Positions 54,549 to 61,573 of a stretch of 64,000 bases of DNA are shown in pieces. The position numbers were made by a program, and so were the translations under genes. The notes under the pieces are model-generated. The model did not search any database, was not told the DNA's origin, and saw nothing but the letters and a program-made list of their open reading frames with translations. Within the stretch, counting starts at the first letter, position 1; each line of letters starts with the position of its first letter. The stretch is from assembly GCA_963793645.1 (NCBI GenBank), contig CAWCAW010000008.1, positions 1-64,000 on the forward strand, given 5' to 3'. The stretch is from CAWCAW01 sp963793645 (GTDB lineage Bacteria; Actinomycetota; Acidimicrobiia; Acidimicrobiales; UBA8190).

Positions 54549-55048
54549 CGTCCCCACCCAAAGTCGACTTGGAGAATCCTCGACAGGCTATCCGTTAACG
54601 CGCGGGGAAAACGGCGGCTCGGCTGGCTGCGGTGGTCCTGGGCAATCGCGGCTGGTTCAGCTCCAAGGGGCCAATAGCCTCTGACTGCTAATCAGATGCT
54701 CAGGTGGAGCGTGGTGCTGTTCTAAATGGCACAGCGTCTGATTTGTGGATCAAAAGGTTGAGGGTGAGTCCGCGAAGACCCATCCGCTGTATCTTCCCTC
54801 AAGATCGACTTTCACGACGCCAGGGTGCTGCAAGCCGCGCGGAAGTTGCCGGCAGTTCGAGCTGGGCTCGTGCCGGACCAGGGGGCCATGCCAGATCGAT
54901 GGGCAATCCGGCGATCACGACGGAATGGTTCGTCTTGTGTCCCCAAGGCCCACCTTGCAGAGCAGACTCGAACCCGTGCCGAGCGGCTTACGTCGGAGAG
55001 GGTCTGATCCGTCAGACGTTTACTGGTTCGAGGTAGCGAAGGAAGAGC
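54549..55048. other. Upstream flank of the toxin-antitoxin operon and group II intron
   Basis: A 500-bp stretch with no recognisable gene. Its right end (GAAGGAAGAGC, 55038-55048) is the 5' exon of the group II intron and supplies the antitoxin's original ribosome-binding site. A short stem-loop with a 7-nt loop (54680-54696) looks like an anticodon arm of tRNA-Ser, but the rest of a tRNA is missing. Confidence 0.4.
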
Positions 55049-55631
55049 GTGCCGGGGATGTCGCCGTGGACGCCCCGAGCGGACGGCGATCGGGAATCAT
55101 GGTGCTATGCTACCATGACACCATGTTGCGTCCTGAAAACTGGACCAAGCCAGCAGGTGAGAGTCCCGTCCGGGTAATCGCCGGAGAGCCCGGTAGCAGG
55201 CCCCGGTTCGTCGTCGAGAGGCGGCGGGCTGAGCGGGGTGTCAAAAGCCTCTTTGGAGGGAGCAAGCGTGCGGGCCGTGGTGCCACCAGGCGCGAGTCCT
55301 GCAGCCTCGTCACATTTACAACAGGGGAGCCGAGCCGCTCATGTCACGGCGAAGGCCCATGTCCGACCGACTGGCCAGTTCCGGAGATGCCCATGGTCGG
55401 GTTCCCTCGGGGTATGGGGAGCGGCACGTACGCACGGTTTGGTTCGGGACAGGAGAGGCCCGTCTTGCCAGCCTCGTCAGCAAAGACCGTCGGGATAAGC
55501 CAGTGGTGAAACTCAACGGAGGCAAGCGGGAGTCCGACGGGGTCGTAGTACCGCTGATCGCCGGGATGAACCCGGCGGGAGGGAAGGACCCCGACTTCGG
55601 TCACGCCGGTCGAGCGGGTAAGCGCGAGGGC

Positions 55632-56975
55632 ATGACGGGGACCGCCCCGTCCATCTACCCCGAGGGGAAGCATCTTCCTCCCGCCAAAGTGCGACAACTG
55701 CAGAACCGGCTATGGGCTGCGGCCAAGCAGTCTGAGGGTCGGCGTTTCCACGCCCTGTATGACCGCATCTACAGAAGTGACGTTCTGTGGGAGGCGTGGA
55801 AGCGGGTCCGTGCTAATCGTGGTGCCGCCGGGGTTGATGGTCTGACCCTGGCGTCAGTGGAGGATTACGGAGTCGAGCGCCTGCTCGGTGAGCTCCAGGA
55901 AAGCCTCCGTGCAGGCATCTACCGCCCGAAAGCAGTACGCCGGGTGGAGATTCCGAAGCCCGACGGGTCGAAACGCCCGTTGGGCATTCCCACCGTGATG
56001 GACAGAGTGGCCCAGCAGGCCACGAAGATCGTCCTCGAACCTATTTTCGAGGCCGACTTTCTGCCCTGCTCGTTCGGGTTTCGGCCCAGACGAAAGGCCG
56101 ACGACGCTCTGGAGAGGCTCCGGAAAGGCTTCATCGAAGGCAGCCACTTCGTCTTCGAAGCCGATATTCGGGACTTCTTCGGCTCAATCGACCACGAGAG
56201 GCTTCTCTCGCTGGTCGGTCTGCGGGTGTCGGACCGGAGGGTGCTCAAGCTGTTGCGGCAGTGGTTGCGTGCCGGGGTGCTGGTCGATGGGGTGGTGTCC
56301 GAGACGGTCACGGGCACGCCTCAGGGCGGGGTGATCTCACCTCTCCTGGCCAACATCTACCTGCACGCCTTCGACCGGGCCTGGGCCGAACGGGGCGTGG
56401 GAGAAGTCGTCCGCTATGCGGACGACTTCGTCGTGTTGTGTTCGTCCCGGGAGCAGGCTGAGGAAGCCCAACGGCGGTCCGCCGCCATTCTGGGAGACCT
56501 CGGCCTCACTCTCCACCCGGACAAGACCCGAGCGGTCGACCTCCGGGAGGGCAAAGAGGGCTTCGATTTCCTCGGGTGTCATCTTCGGGCCCGCATGTCC
56601 GGCAAGCTCTGGGAACAGCGGAAGATCGTCCGCTACTACCTTCAGCGCTGGCCGTCTGTGCGTTCGATGAAGCGTGCCCGAGCGAAGATCAAGGCCATGA
56701 CCGATCGAAGCCAGGTCGGACAGGAGTTGCCGGTCGTCATCGTGCGGCTTAACCAGTTCCTCCGGGGTTGGGGCAACTACTTCCGCACCGGGAATGCGTC
56801 CATCAAGTTCTGCGAGATCGACAAGTATGTGGGGTGGCGGTTGTTTCGCTTGCTGGTCAAGAAGCGGGGCCGCAACCTGCGTGCCGGTCAAGCCGATCGG
56901 TGGACGCCCGCCTGGTTCCAGGACCAGGGCCTGTACCACTTGCACGGAACTATCCGTTACCCGAAGGCAGCGTAA
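55632..56975 (+). CDS. ltrA: Group II intron reverse transcriptase/maturase
   Basis: 447 residues. RT motifs: IPKPDGSKRPLGIPTVMDRVAQQ, DFLPCSFGFRPRR, FEADIRDFFGSIDHERL, GTPQGGVISPLLANIYLH and the catalytic YADD (about residue 262) in RYADDFVVL. A maturase X-domain follows (RGWGNYFRTGNASIKF). It ends shortly after with no H-N-H endonuclease domain, as in group IIC-type and related bacterial introns that move without it. Acts on its own intron RNA for splicing and retrohoming. The start at 55632 is the ATG of the conserved MTGT. Confidence 0.93.
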   Translation: MTGTAPSIYPEGKHLPPAKVRQLQNRLWAAAKQSEGRRFHALYDRIYRSDVLWEAWKRVRANRGAAGVDGLTLASVEDYGVERLLGELQESLRAGIYRPKAVRRVEIPKPDGSKRPLGIPTVMDRVAQQATKIVLEPIFEADFLPCSFGFRPRRKADDALERLRKGFIEGSHFVFEADIRDFFGSIDHERLLSLVGLRVSDRRVLKLLRQWLRAGVLVDGVVSETVTGTPQGGVISPLLANIYLHAFDRAWAERGVGEVVRYADDFVVLCSSREQAEEAQRRSAAILGDLGLTLHPDKTRAVDLREGKEGFDFLGCHLRARMSGKLWEQRKIVRYYLQRWPSVRSMKRARAKIKAMTDRSQVGQELPVVIVRLNQFLRGWGNYFRTGNASIKFCEIDKYVGWRLFRLLVKKRGRNLRAGQADRWTPAWFQDQGLYHLHGTIRYPKAA

Positions 56976-56996
56976 CCATGTCCAGAAGATCGTCGG

Positions 56997-57030
56997 AAAG
57001 CCGTGTGCGGGAAAACCGCACGCACGGATT
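56997..57030 (+). ncRNA. Group II intron domain V
   Basis: The 34-nt hairpin begins AAAGCCGTGTGCGG, has a GAAA loop and closes CCGCACGCACGG, matching the catalytic AGC triad and GAAA tetraloop of domain V. It follows the maturase gene by 20 bp and precedes a domain VI-like stem. Confidence 0.9.
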
Positions 57031-57082
57031 GAAAGGGGAATGGGGAACCGGGCTCGCAAGAGCACCGCGCCCCTGACTACCA

Positions 57083-57292
57083 ATGACAAAGAACCTCACT
57101 ATCCGCCTCCCCGACGAACTGGCCGCTGATGCTGAGGCTCTCGCACGAGTCGAGGGCAAGAGCCTGAATGAGACGGTGAAGCAATCGCTGATCGAGGCTG
57201 TAGAGCGGCGGCGAAACAACCCCAAGTTCAAGGCGCGCCTGGCGAAGATCATCAAGGAGGACCGCGAGTTGCTCGAACGTCTGGCCAAGTGA
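57083..57292 (+). CDS. Ribbon-helix-helix antitoxin
   Basis: 69 residues: MTKNLTIRLPDELAADAEALARVEG is the ribbon-helix-helix DNA-binding part; NNPKFKARLAKIIKEDRELLERLAK is the C-terminal tail that usually wraps the toxin. The ATG at 57083 is 2 bp after the intron end; its ribosome-binding site lies in the 5' exon before 55049. The stop overlaps a GTG that starts a Doc-like toxin. The gene itself is intact, but expression needs intron splicing. Confidence 0.85.
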   Translation: MTKNLTIRLPDELAADAEALARVEGKSLNETVKQSLIEAVERRRNNPKFKARLAKIIKEDRELLERLAK

Positions 57293-57309
57293 GCGTCGAG
57301 TATCCAGAT

Positions 57310-57315
57310 CTTGCC
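57310..57315. repeat. IS21 target-site duplication, left copy
   Basis: CTTGCC lies immediately before the terminal TGCACATTCC of the element. The identical CTTGCC is at 59910-59915. Confidence 0.85.
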
Positions 57316-57444
57316 TGCACATTCCGGCGATTCCGTACACTCAGTCCGGAGTTTTCGGACACTGGTCGGAGGCCGCGTAGCGGCCGACGTTGGGGTTCGG
57401 TTATCCCCTGACAATCACCTCCTCCACTTGAAGTCGACAGTCTT

Positions 57445-58200
57445 TCATTTGGCGGCCTCGGACCGGTTCGGTGGGTCAGAGGGCCGGCGCATGGACTCAC
57501 CCGAGAGCTCGATGCGGTGGGCGTTTTGAAGAACACGGTCGAGCACCGCGTCGGCGATGGTGGCGTCGCCCAGAGCCTCGTGCCACATGGACACCGGCAA
57601 CTGCGACGTGATGATGGTCGAACGGATCTGGGCCCGGTCTTCGATGACCTCGAGCAGATCGGCGGCCTGGTCGGGCGTGAGTGGGCGAAGCAGGAAGTCA
57701 TCGACCACCAGGACCTCCACTCGGGCCCAGCTGGCCATGAGCCGGGCCAGGCGCCCGTCGGCGCGGGCGATGGCCAAGTCATCGAACAGACGCGGGGCGC
57801 GCACGTACACAGCGGTGTGTCCGTGGCGGATGGCCGAGTGGGCGAGCGCACAGGCGAGATAGGTCTTGCCCACTCCGGTGGGCCCCACGATGACCACGGC
57901 GTGGTTGTTGGTCACCCAGTGTCCCTCGGCCAAGGTGAGGACCTGGGACTTCTCAAGCCCCCTGCGGCGTCGGAAGTCGATGTCCTCGATAGTGGCCGGC
58001 AAGCGCAGCTTGGCCAACTTGAGATAGCGCTGCAGTCGTCGGTTCTCGCGTTCGGCCACCTCGCGGTCGACCAGCAGCCCGAGACGCTCCTCGAAGCCGA
58101 GCCCCTGGTAATCAGAGTGTTCACGTTGCTCGACCAGGCCCTGCGCCATGACGTCGAGCTTCAGGGTCCGAAGACCCTCGATGGTGGGGTTCTGCAGCAT
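57445..58200 (-). CDS. istB: IS21-family transposition helper ATPase
   Basis: 251 residues of a DnaC-like AAA+ ATPase: Walker A VGPTGVGKTYLA, Walker B VLVVDDFLL, sensor 1 STIITSQLP. The N-terminal segment (LRTLKLDVMAQGLVEQREHSDYQGLGFEERLGLLVDREV) is the usual IstB lid/helical part. The ATG at 58200 follows a GGAGAG site and lies 15 bp downstream of the istA stop. Confidence 0.95.
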   Translation of the reverse strand: MLQNPTIEGLRTLKLDVMAQGLVEQREHSDYQGLGFEERLGLLVDREVAERENRRLQRYLKLAKLRLPATIEDIDFRRRRGLEKSQVLTLAEGHWVTNNHAVVIVGPTGVGKTYLACALAHSAIRHGHTAVYVRAPRLFDDLAIARADGRLARLMASWARVEVLVVDDFLLRPLTPDQAADLLEVIEDRAQIRSTIITSQLPVSMWHEALGDATIADAVLDRVLQNAHRIELSGESMRRPSDPPNRSEAAK

Positions 58201-58214
58201 GGTTCTCTCCTTTT

Positions 58215-59774
58215 TCAGCGGTAGTAGTGCGCGCCCCGCACATTGCGGTGACGGGGATGGGGGGGCGCCGATGCGACCTCGGGCAAGGGCTGGCGGTCGA
58301 GGGAGTGCTTCAGGATCGACTCCACCGAGCGGTAGGAGAATGACCGCAACGCAAGGGCCCGCCCACACGCAGCCTCGGCCCGCTCGGTGCCGTAGCGGTC
58401 GGCCAGGCGGATGATGCCCAGGGCCGAGCGGAACCCCTGTTCGGGATGAGGGCGAGCCGCCAGGATCTCTTCGACCAACTGCGCCGCGTTGGGCCCTGTC
58501 TTGTGCGCCCAGGCCACGATGCGAGACGGCGTCCACTGGGCATGACGGCGATGGGACTCGGGCATGTGGGCCTCATCGGTGCTGTGGGCGAAGCGCACGA
58601 AGCTGCGCACGTGGCTGGCCACCCGCCGCGATGAGGAGAAGATCTCGACGGTCACCGCCGACAGGCGGACGTCTACCTTCTGTCCGACGAGCCCGTAGGG
58701 CACCGAGTAGTAGTGACGGTCGGCTTCGACGTGGTAGTCGATGTTCACCGTCATGCGCCTCCACAGGGCGAACTGATAAGGACTCGGGGGCAACGGCGCG
58801 AGGGCGGGAAGGTCCACGGACTTAAAGAGGCTTGCGCGCGAGCCCTCCATCTTCTTAAAGGGCCGGTTGTTGATCTCCTGCACGCACCGCCCGATGTGCG
58901 CGTTGGCTTCGGTGAGCGAGAAGAACCGCTCCTTGCGCAACCGGGCGATGATCCAGCGCTCGGCCAGCAGCACCCCTGCTTCGACCTTGGCTTTGTCGCG
59001 AGGCCGATAGGGCCTCGTCGGGATGACGGCCACGCCGTAGTGGGCGGCCATCTCGGCGTAGGTGGCGTTGACGTCGGGCTCGTAGCGGTGCGGGCGGTTC
59101 ACCCCCGAGCGCAGGTTGTCGCACACCACGATCTCGGGGCAGCCGCCCATGTACTCAAAGGCATGGATATGGCCCGTCACCCAGTAGAGAAGCTCCTGGG
59201 ACGCGAACGCCTCGGCATAGAGGTAGTTCGACGCCCCGAGCACGGCCACAAAGAGCTCGGCCCGCATCGACACCGCACCGCTCGACCGGTCATAGATGGG
59301 GATGGTCTGGCCCGGGAAGTCGACGAAGAGCTTCTCGCCCGCCCGGTGCACCTGACGCATGACGACGTCGACGTGGCGGCGCCAGGCTTTGTAGAGGTTG
59401 GCGAACTGGCTATATCCGTAGCCGTCGGGATGGACCTCGCGGTACTCGAGCCACAACAGCTGCAGCGTCACCGACTTCTTGCGCAGCTCGGTGTGGACAT
59501 AGCCCCAGTCCGGGAGCGGCCGAGGGGTGCGCGACGGTGCTGTCGGTGGGAACAGGGCGCGCTCCAAGGCGGTGTCGTCGAGATCCTCGGGCAGTGGCCA
59601 CGACAACCCGGCCAGCTTGGCCCGGACGACGTGGTCCGACACCGTCGTGACCGGGATCCCGAGCGAGGCGCTCACCTGACGCCGACTCAGGCTCTCCCCG
59701 AAGGTCAGGCGCAGAACATCTCGGATCTTTCGCATGGCGACACGGGGTCTCGGCACCGGCTCCTCCTCGAACAA
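58215..59774 (-). CDS. istA: IS21-family transposase
   Basis: 519 residues. N-terminal helix-turn-helix (LRLTFGESLSRRQVSASLGIPVTTVSDHV), DDE integrase core with Asp in LFVDFPGQTIPIYD, Asp in EIVVCDNLRSGV and Glu in KAKVEAGVLLAERWI, then a C-terminal beta-barrel region. All catalytic residues are present. The transposase binds terminal repeats and requires IstB. Confidence 0.95.
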   Translation of the reverse strand: MFEEEPVPRPRVAMRKIRDVLRLTFGESLSRRQVSASLGIPVTTVSDHVVRAKLAGLSWPLPEDLDDTALERALFPPTAPSRTPRPLPDWGYVHTELRKKSVTLQLLWLEYREVHPDGYGYSQFANLYKAWRRHVDVVMRQVHRAGEKLFVDFPGQTIPIYDRSSGAVSMRAELFVAVLGASNYLYAEAFASQELLYWVTGHIHAFEYMGGCPEIVVCDNLRSGVNRPHRYEPDVNATYAEMAAHYGVAVIPTRPYRPRDKAKVEAGVLLAERWIIARLRKERFFSLTEANAHIGRCVQEINNRPFKKMEGSRASLFKSVDLPALAPLPPSPYQFALWRRMTVNIDYHVEADRHYYSVPYGLVGQKVDVRLSAVTVEIFSSSRRVASHVRSFVRFAHSTDEAHMPESHRRHAQWTPSRIVAWAHKTGPNAAQLVEEILAARPHPEQGFRSALGIIRLADRYGTERAEAACGRALALRSFSYRSVESILKHSLDRQPLPEVASAPPHPRHRNVRGAHYYR

Positions 59775-59909
59775 CAGTTCGGGGCAGGGTGGCCGGGCTA
59801 CCTCACCTCACGCCAGTGCTACGTCAGTGGCCCCCGGGGTGTCCGAAAACATCGGAACAGGTGTACGGATTCGATCGGAATGGGTGTACGGAATCAGTCG
59901 GAATCCGCA

Positions 59910-59915
59910 CTTGCC
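59910..59915. repeat. IS21 target-site duplication, right copy
   Basis: CTTGCC directly follows the element's other end and matches 57310-57315. Both lie in codons 8-9 of the interrupted doc gene. Confidence 0.85.
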
Positions 59916-60024
59916 GACTACCTCGCCATCGCCGCAGCCGTAACGGGTGTCGATCTCAAGACGCTCTCGGACGCCACGAAACTCGATCTGGCGGACTCCG
60001 CCCTACACGTGCCTTCAGCCAGCT

Positions 60025-60420
60025 TCAGCACCAGTCCCACTGGATCTCCTCGCCCGGCGGGTGGTCGATCTCGATGGTGTCGCGTCCTTTGACGCCGACA
60101 CAGGCTTCGCAGTGAGGCCGGAGTCCGGCCGCCCTCACCTGGCGCACGAAGGAGGGGTAGCTCAACGAATAGCCGAGCCGCCTGACCTCGTCATAGATGG
60201 CCGACGCCCAGACGTGCGGATCGTCCACGAAACGCGCCGCCAGGTACTTGGTGAACGGCTCCAGTGGATCGGGGGCCGATCGGGCCCGGATGCCGGGGAC
60301 GGTCGTCCCGTTGATGTAGGACTGGACTGTCTTGCGGTCCCGGCCGAGGTGGCGGGCGATGGCCGAGATCGTCCATCCAGCCCCTGCTTCGCAGTGCATG
60401 TGCTTCCACGTCTTCCCCAT
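60025..60420 (-). pseudogene. Second IS21-like transposase fragment (N-terminal)
   Basis: 131 residues: AGAGWTISAIARHLGRDRKTVQSYINGT (helix-turn-helix), DPHVWASAIYDEVRRLGYSLSYPSFVRQVRAAGLRP, then EIDHPPGEEIQWDW where the first catalytic Asp lies. The frame ends immediately after it, at the junction with the doc fragment. It is different from the complete IS21 next to it. The remaining end, 60421 to about 60600, contains repeat-like motifs (GGTTCAG, AAGTTCAG, GATTCAAG) and no gene. Confidence 0.8.
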
Positions 60421-60701
60421 GTGTGAGCATGCGGAGCGGGTCCTCCTTCGAGCTGGATTGCTTGGTCGCTTGTCAGCATCGAAGGGGGCCCCAACACCGC
60501 TGGTGGATGGTTCAGCTCACCGGACCACGGGGGGGGAAGTTCAGTGATGGCGGGTGGGGAGATTCAAGAATCGCGGGCAAAGTCATGCTGCCCCAAATAG
60601 TCGTGCGCTGCCACCTACCTAGATTGTCATGAAGACAAGGGTGAAGTGAGTTGACACGAAATCTGGGGAACCCGTTGTAGGTGCGCAGCACGGACCCACG
60701 C

Positions 60702-60905
60702 TCATTGGCGTGCCACGTCGTCTATTTCGTCATCTTTGGGTTCCGAGGCCACGAATGGCACGTGCGACGACTTCGCTGCTCTCTTCTTGGCCTGTTCGCC
60801 ACGGCGGTCATAACGAGCTGTGGTGGTGACGTTGGCGTGTCCGACGAATCTCTGCACAACGGCGATGTCCACTTTGGTGTTCCCCAGTATGTGAACACAA
60901 AACCG
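60702..60905 (-). pseudogene. Tyrosine recombinase/integrase C-terminal fragment
   Basis: 68 codons read HILGNTKVDIAVVQRFVGHANVTTTARYDRRGEQAKKRAA, the final part of a phage-type integrase with the catalytic His in VGHAN and Tyr in TTTARYDRR. An in-frame stop lies just before, and the catalytic Arg region is missing. It indicates that a mobile genetic element once ended here. Confidence 0.8.
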
Positions 60906-60913
60906 CTACACAT

Positions 60914-61573
60914 TCAGGCAGTTGGATTCAGATTCACTTCCACCTGGGGTCCAAAAGCTCCACTAACCGTGATGCTGCCTGTCCAACCGAAGCCAGTCAC
61001 GCTCTCAACGACTGAGTCTAAGGCGGCTCCCACCTGCTCCATCCGCCAGCCCCTCGACGTGAGTGACTGGTTGATTCCTGTAGACGCCTGATCAACCGTC
61101 ATGCCGGCCCACGTGTACGCAAGTTGAAGGTTGGGTCCAGTACCAACACTAACTGCGCTCGTAAGAGTGAGGCTCGACGGCATGATAAAGCTCTTGGGCA
61201 TTCCAACCGGAAGCGTGACGGTGGGCTCTTCCGTCGGTTCGCTTGTTTGAGGGACGACGGGCGCCGTTGTCGGAGAAGTCAGACCCTGCACGAGCCCCGA
61301 TTGTAGCGCTGTCGGTATTCCCGGCGCATCGGAATCGCTTAAGTCATCCTGGTTAGAGCCACACGATGCGTGCAGATTTCTGAAACCCGTGTGTTCATAA
61401 ACGCAGCCAAGACTCCCAATGTGGATGTACTCGAACCCACTTGATAGCCCAATGAAGGCAATGAATACCGCCACCACGAGGAACAGAACCCAAGAAACGA
61501 TCCGTACCCCGTTCCACTCCCGCCCCGGTGCCGTGAGCGCTGCCTCTTGACCTTCGACCGGACCTTTAGTCAC
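60914..61573 (-). CDS. Membrane-anchored hypothetical protein
   Basis: 219 residues. One helix near the N-terminus (IVSWVLFLVVAVFIAFIGLSSGF), a small Cys-containing region (GCVYEHTGFRNLHASCGS), a Pro/Thr-rich linker, and a C-terminal strand-rich domain (SLTLTSAVSVGTG, YTWAGMTVDQASTGINQSL, GFGWTGSITVSG). It starts with GTG inside the end of the nuclease gene (8-bp overlap), so it is probably its partner. No family recognised. Confidence 0.6.
   Translation of the reverse strand: MTKGPVEGQEAALTAPGREWNGVRIVSWVLFLVVAVFIAFIGLSSGFEYIHIGSLGCVYEHTGFRNLHASCGSNQDDLSDSDAPGIPTALQSGLVQGLTSPTTAPVVPQTSEPTEEPTVTLPVGMPKSFIMPSSLTLTSAVSVGTGPNLQLAYTWAGMTVDQASTGINQSLTSRGWRMEQVGAALDSVVESVTGFGWTGSITVSGAFGPQVEVNLNPTA

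Larger units (their letters stand above)
55049..57080 (+). mobile_element. Group II intron
   Basis: About 2.0 kb, starting GTGCC (near the GUGYG consensus) and ending in AC. The first 200 bases fold as domain I-like stems (TCGCCGT pairs with ACGGCGA). It contains the maturase gene and, after it, domain V at 56997-57030 and a domain VI-like stem. The 5' boundary is inferred from the pairing and from the flanking sequence: removing 55049-57080 joins AAGGAAGAGC to CAATGACAAAG, restoring a ribosome-binding site in front of the antitoxin ATG. Boundaries are therefore likely within a few bases. Confidence 0.8.
57316..59909 (-). mobile_element. Complete IS21-family insertion sequence
   Basis: 2.6 kb bounded by imperfect terminal inverted repeats starting TGCACATTCCGG (57316) and TGCGGATTCCGA (complement at 59898-59909). 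Internal TTCCGTACA and TCGGACA repeats recur near each end, as in the multiple binding sites of IS21 ends. It carries istA and istB on the minus strand in the usual order, and is flanked by the direct repeat CTTGCC. The elements' ends and genes are intact, so it may be active. Confidence 0.9.
57289..60022 (+). pseudogene. Doc (Fic-type) toxin N-terminal fragments, split by an IS21 element and truncated
   Basis: Joining 57289-57315 to 59916 onward, by removing the IS21 element and one target copy, restores an open frame: VSVEYPDLA then DYLAIAAAVTGVDLKT, KLDLADSALHVPSASF, which matches the start of actinobacterial Doc toxins. Near 60022 the frame meets an unrelated IS21-like fragment and the Fic active site is never reached. 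The toxin cannot be functional here unless its remainder lies elsewhere. Confidence 0.8.

Noticed and set aside
54680..54696. A stem-loop (TCTGA-CTGCTAA-TCAGA) that looks like a tRNA-Ser anticodon arm
   Set aside because: No acceptor stem, D arm or T arm of a proper tRNA can be found around it; it may be a chance palindrome or a small remnant.
54950..54990. A T-arm-like GGTTCGAGTC on the minus strand
   Set aside because: The flanking bases do not pair as a T stem and no other tRNA parts are present.
54745..55509. A plus-strand open frame running across the intron's 5' end
   Set aside because: It covers structured intron RNA and lacks protein-family features.
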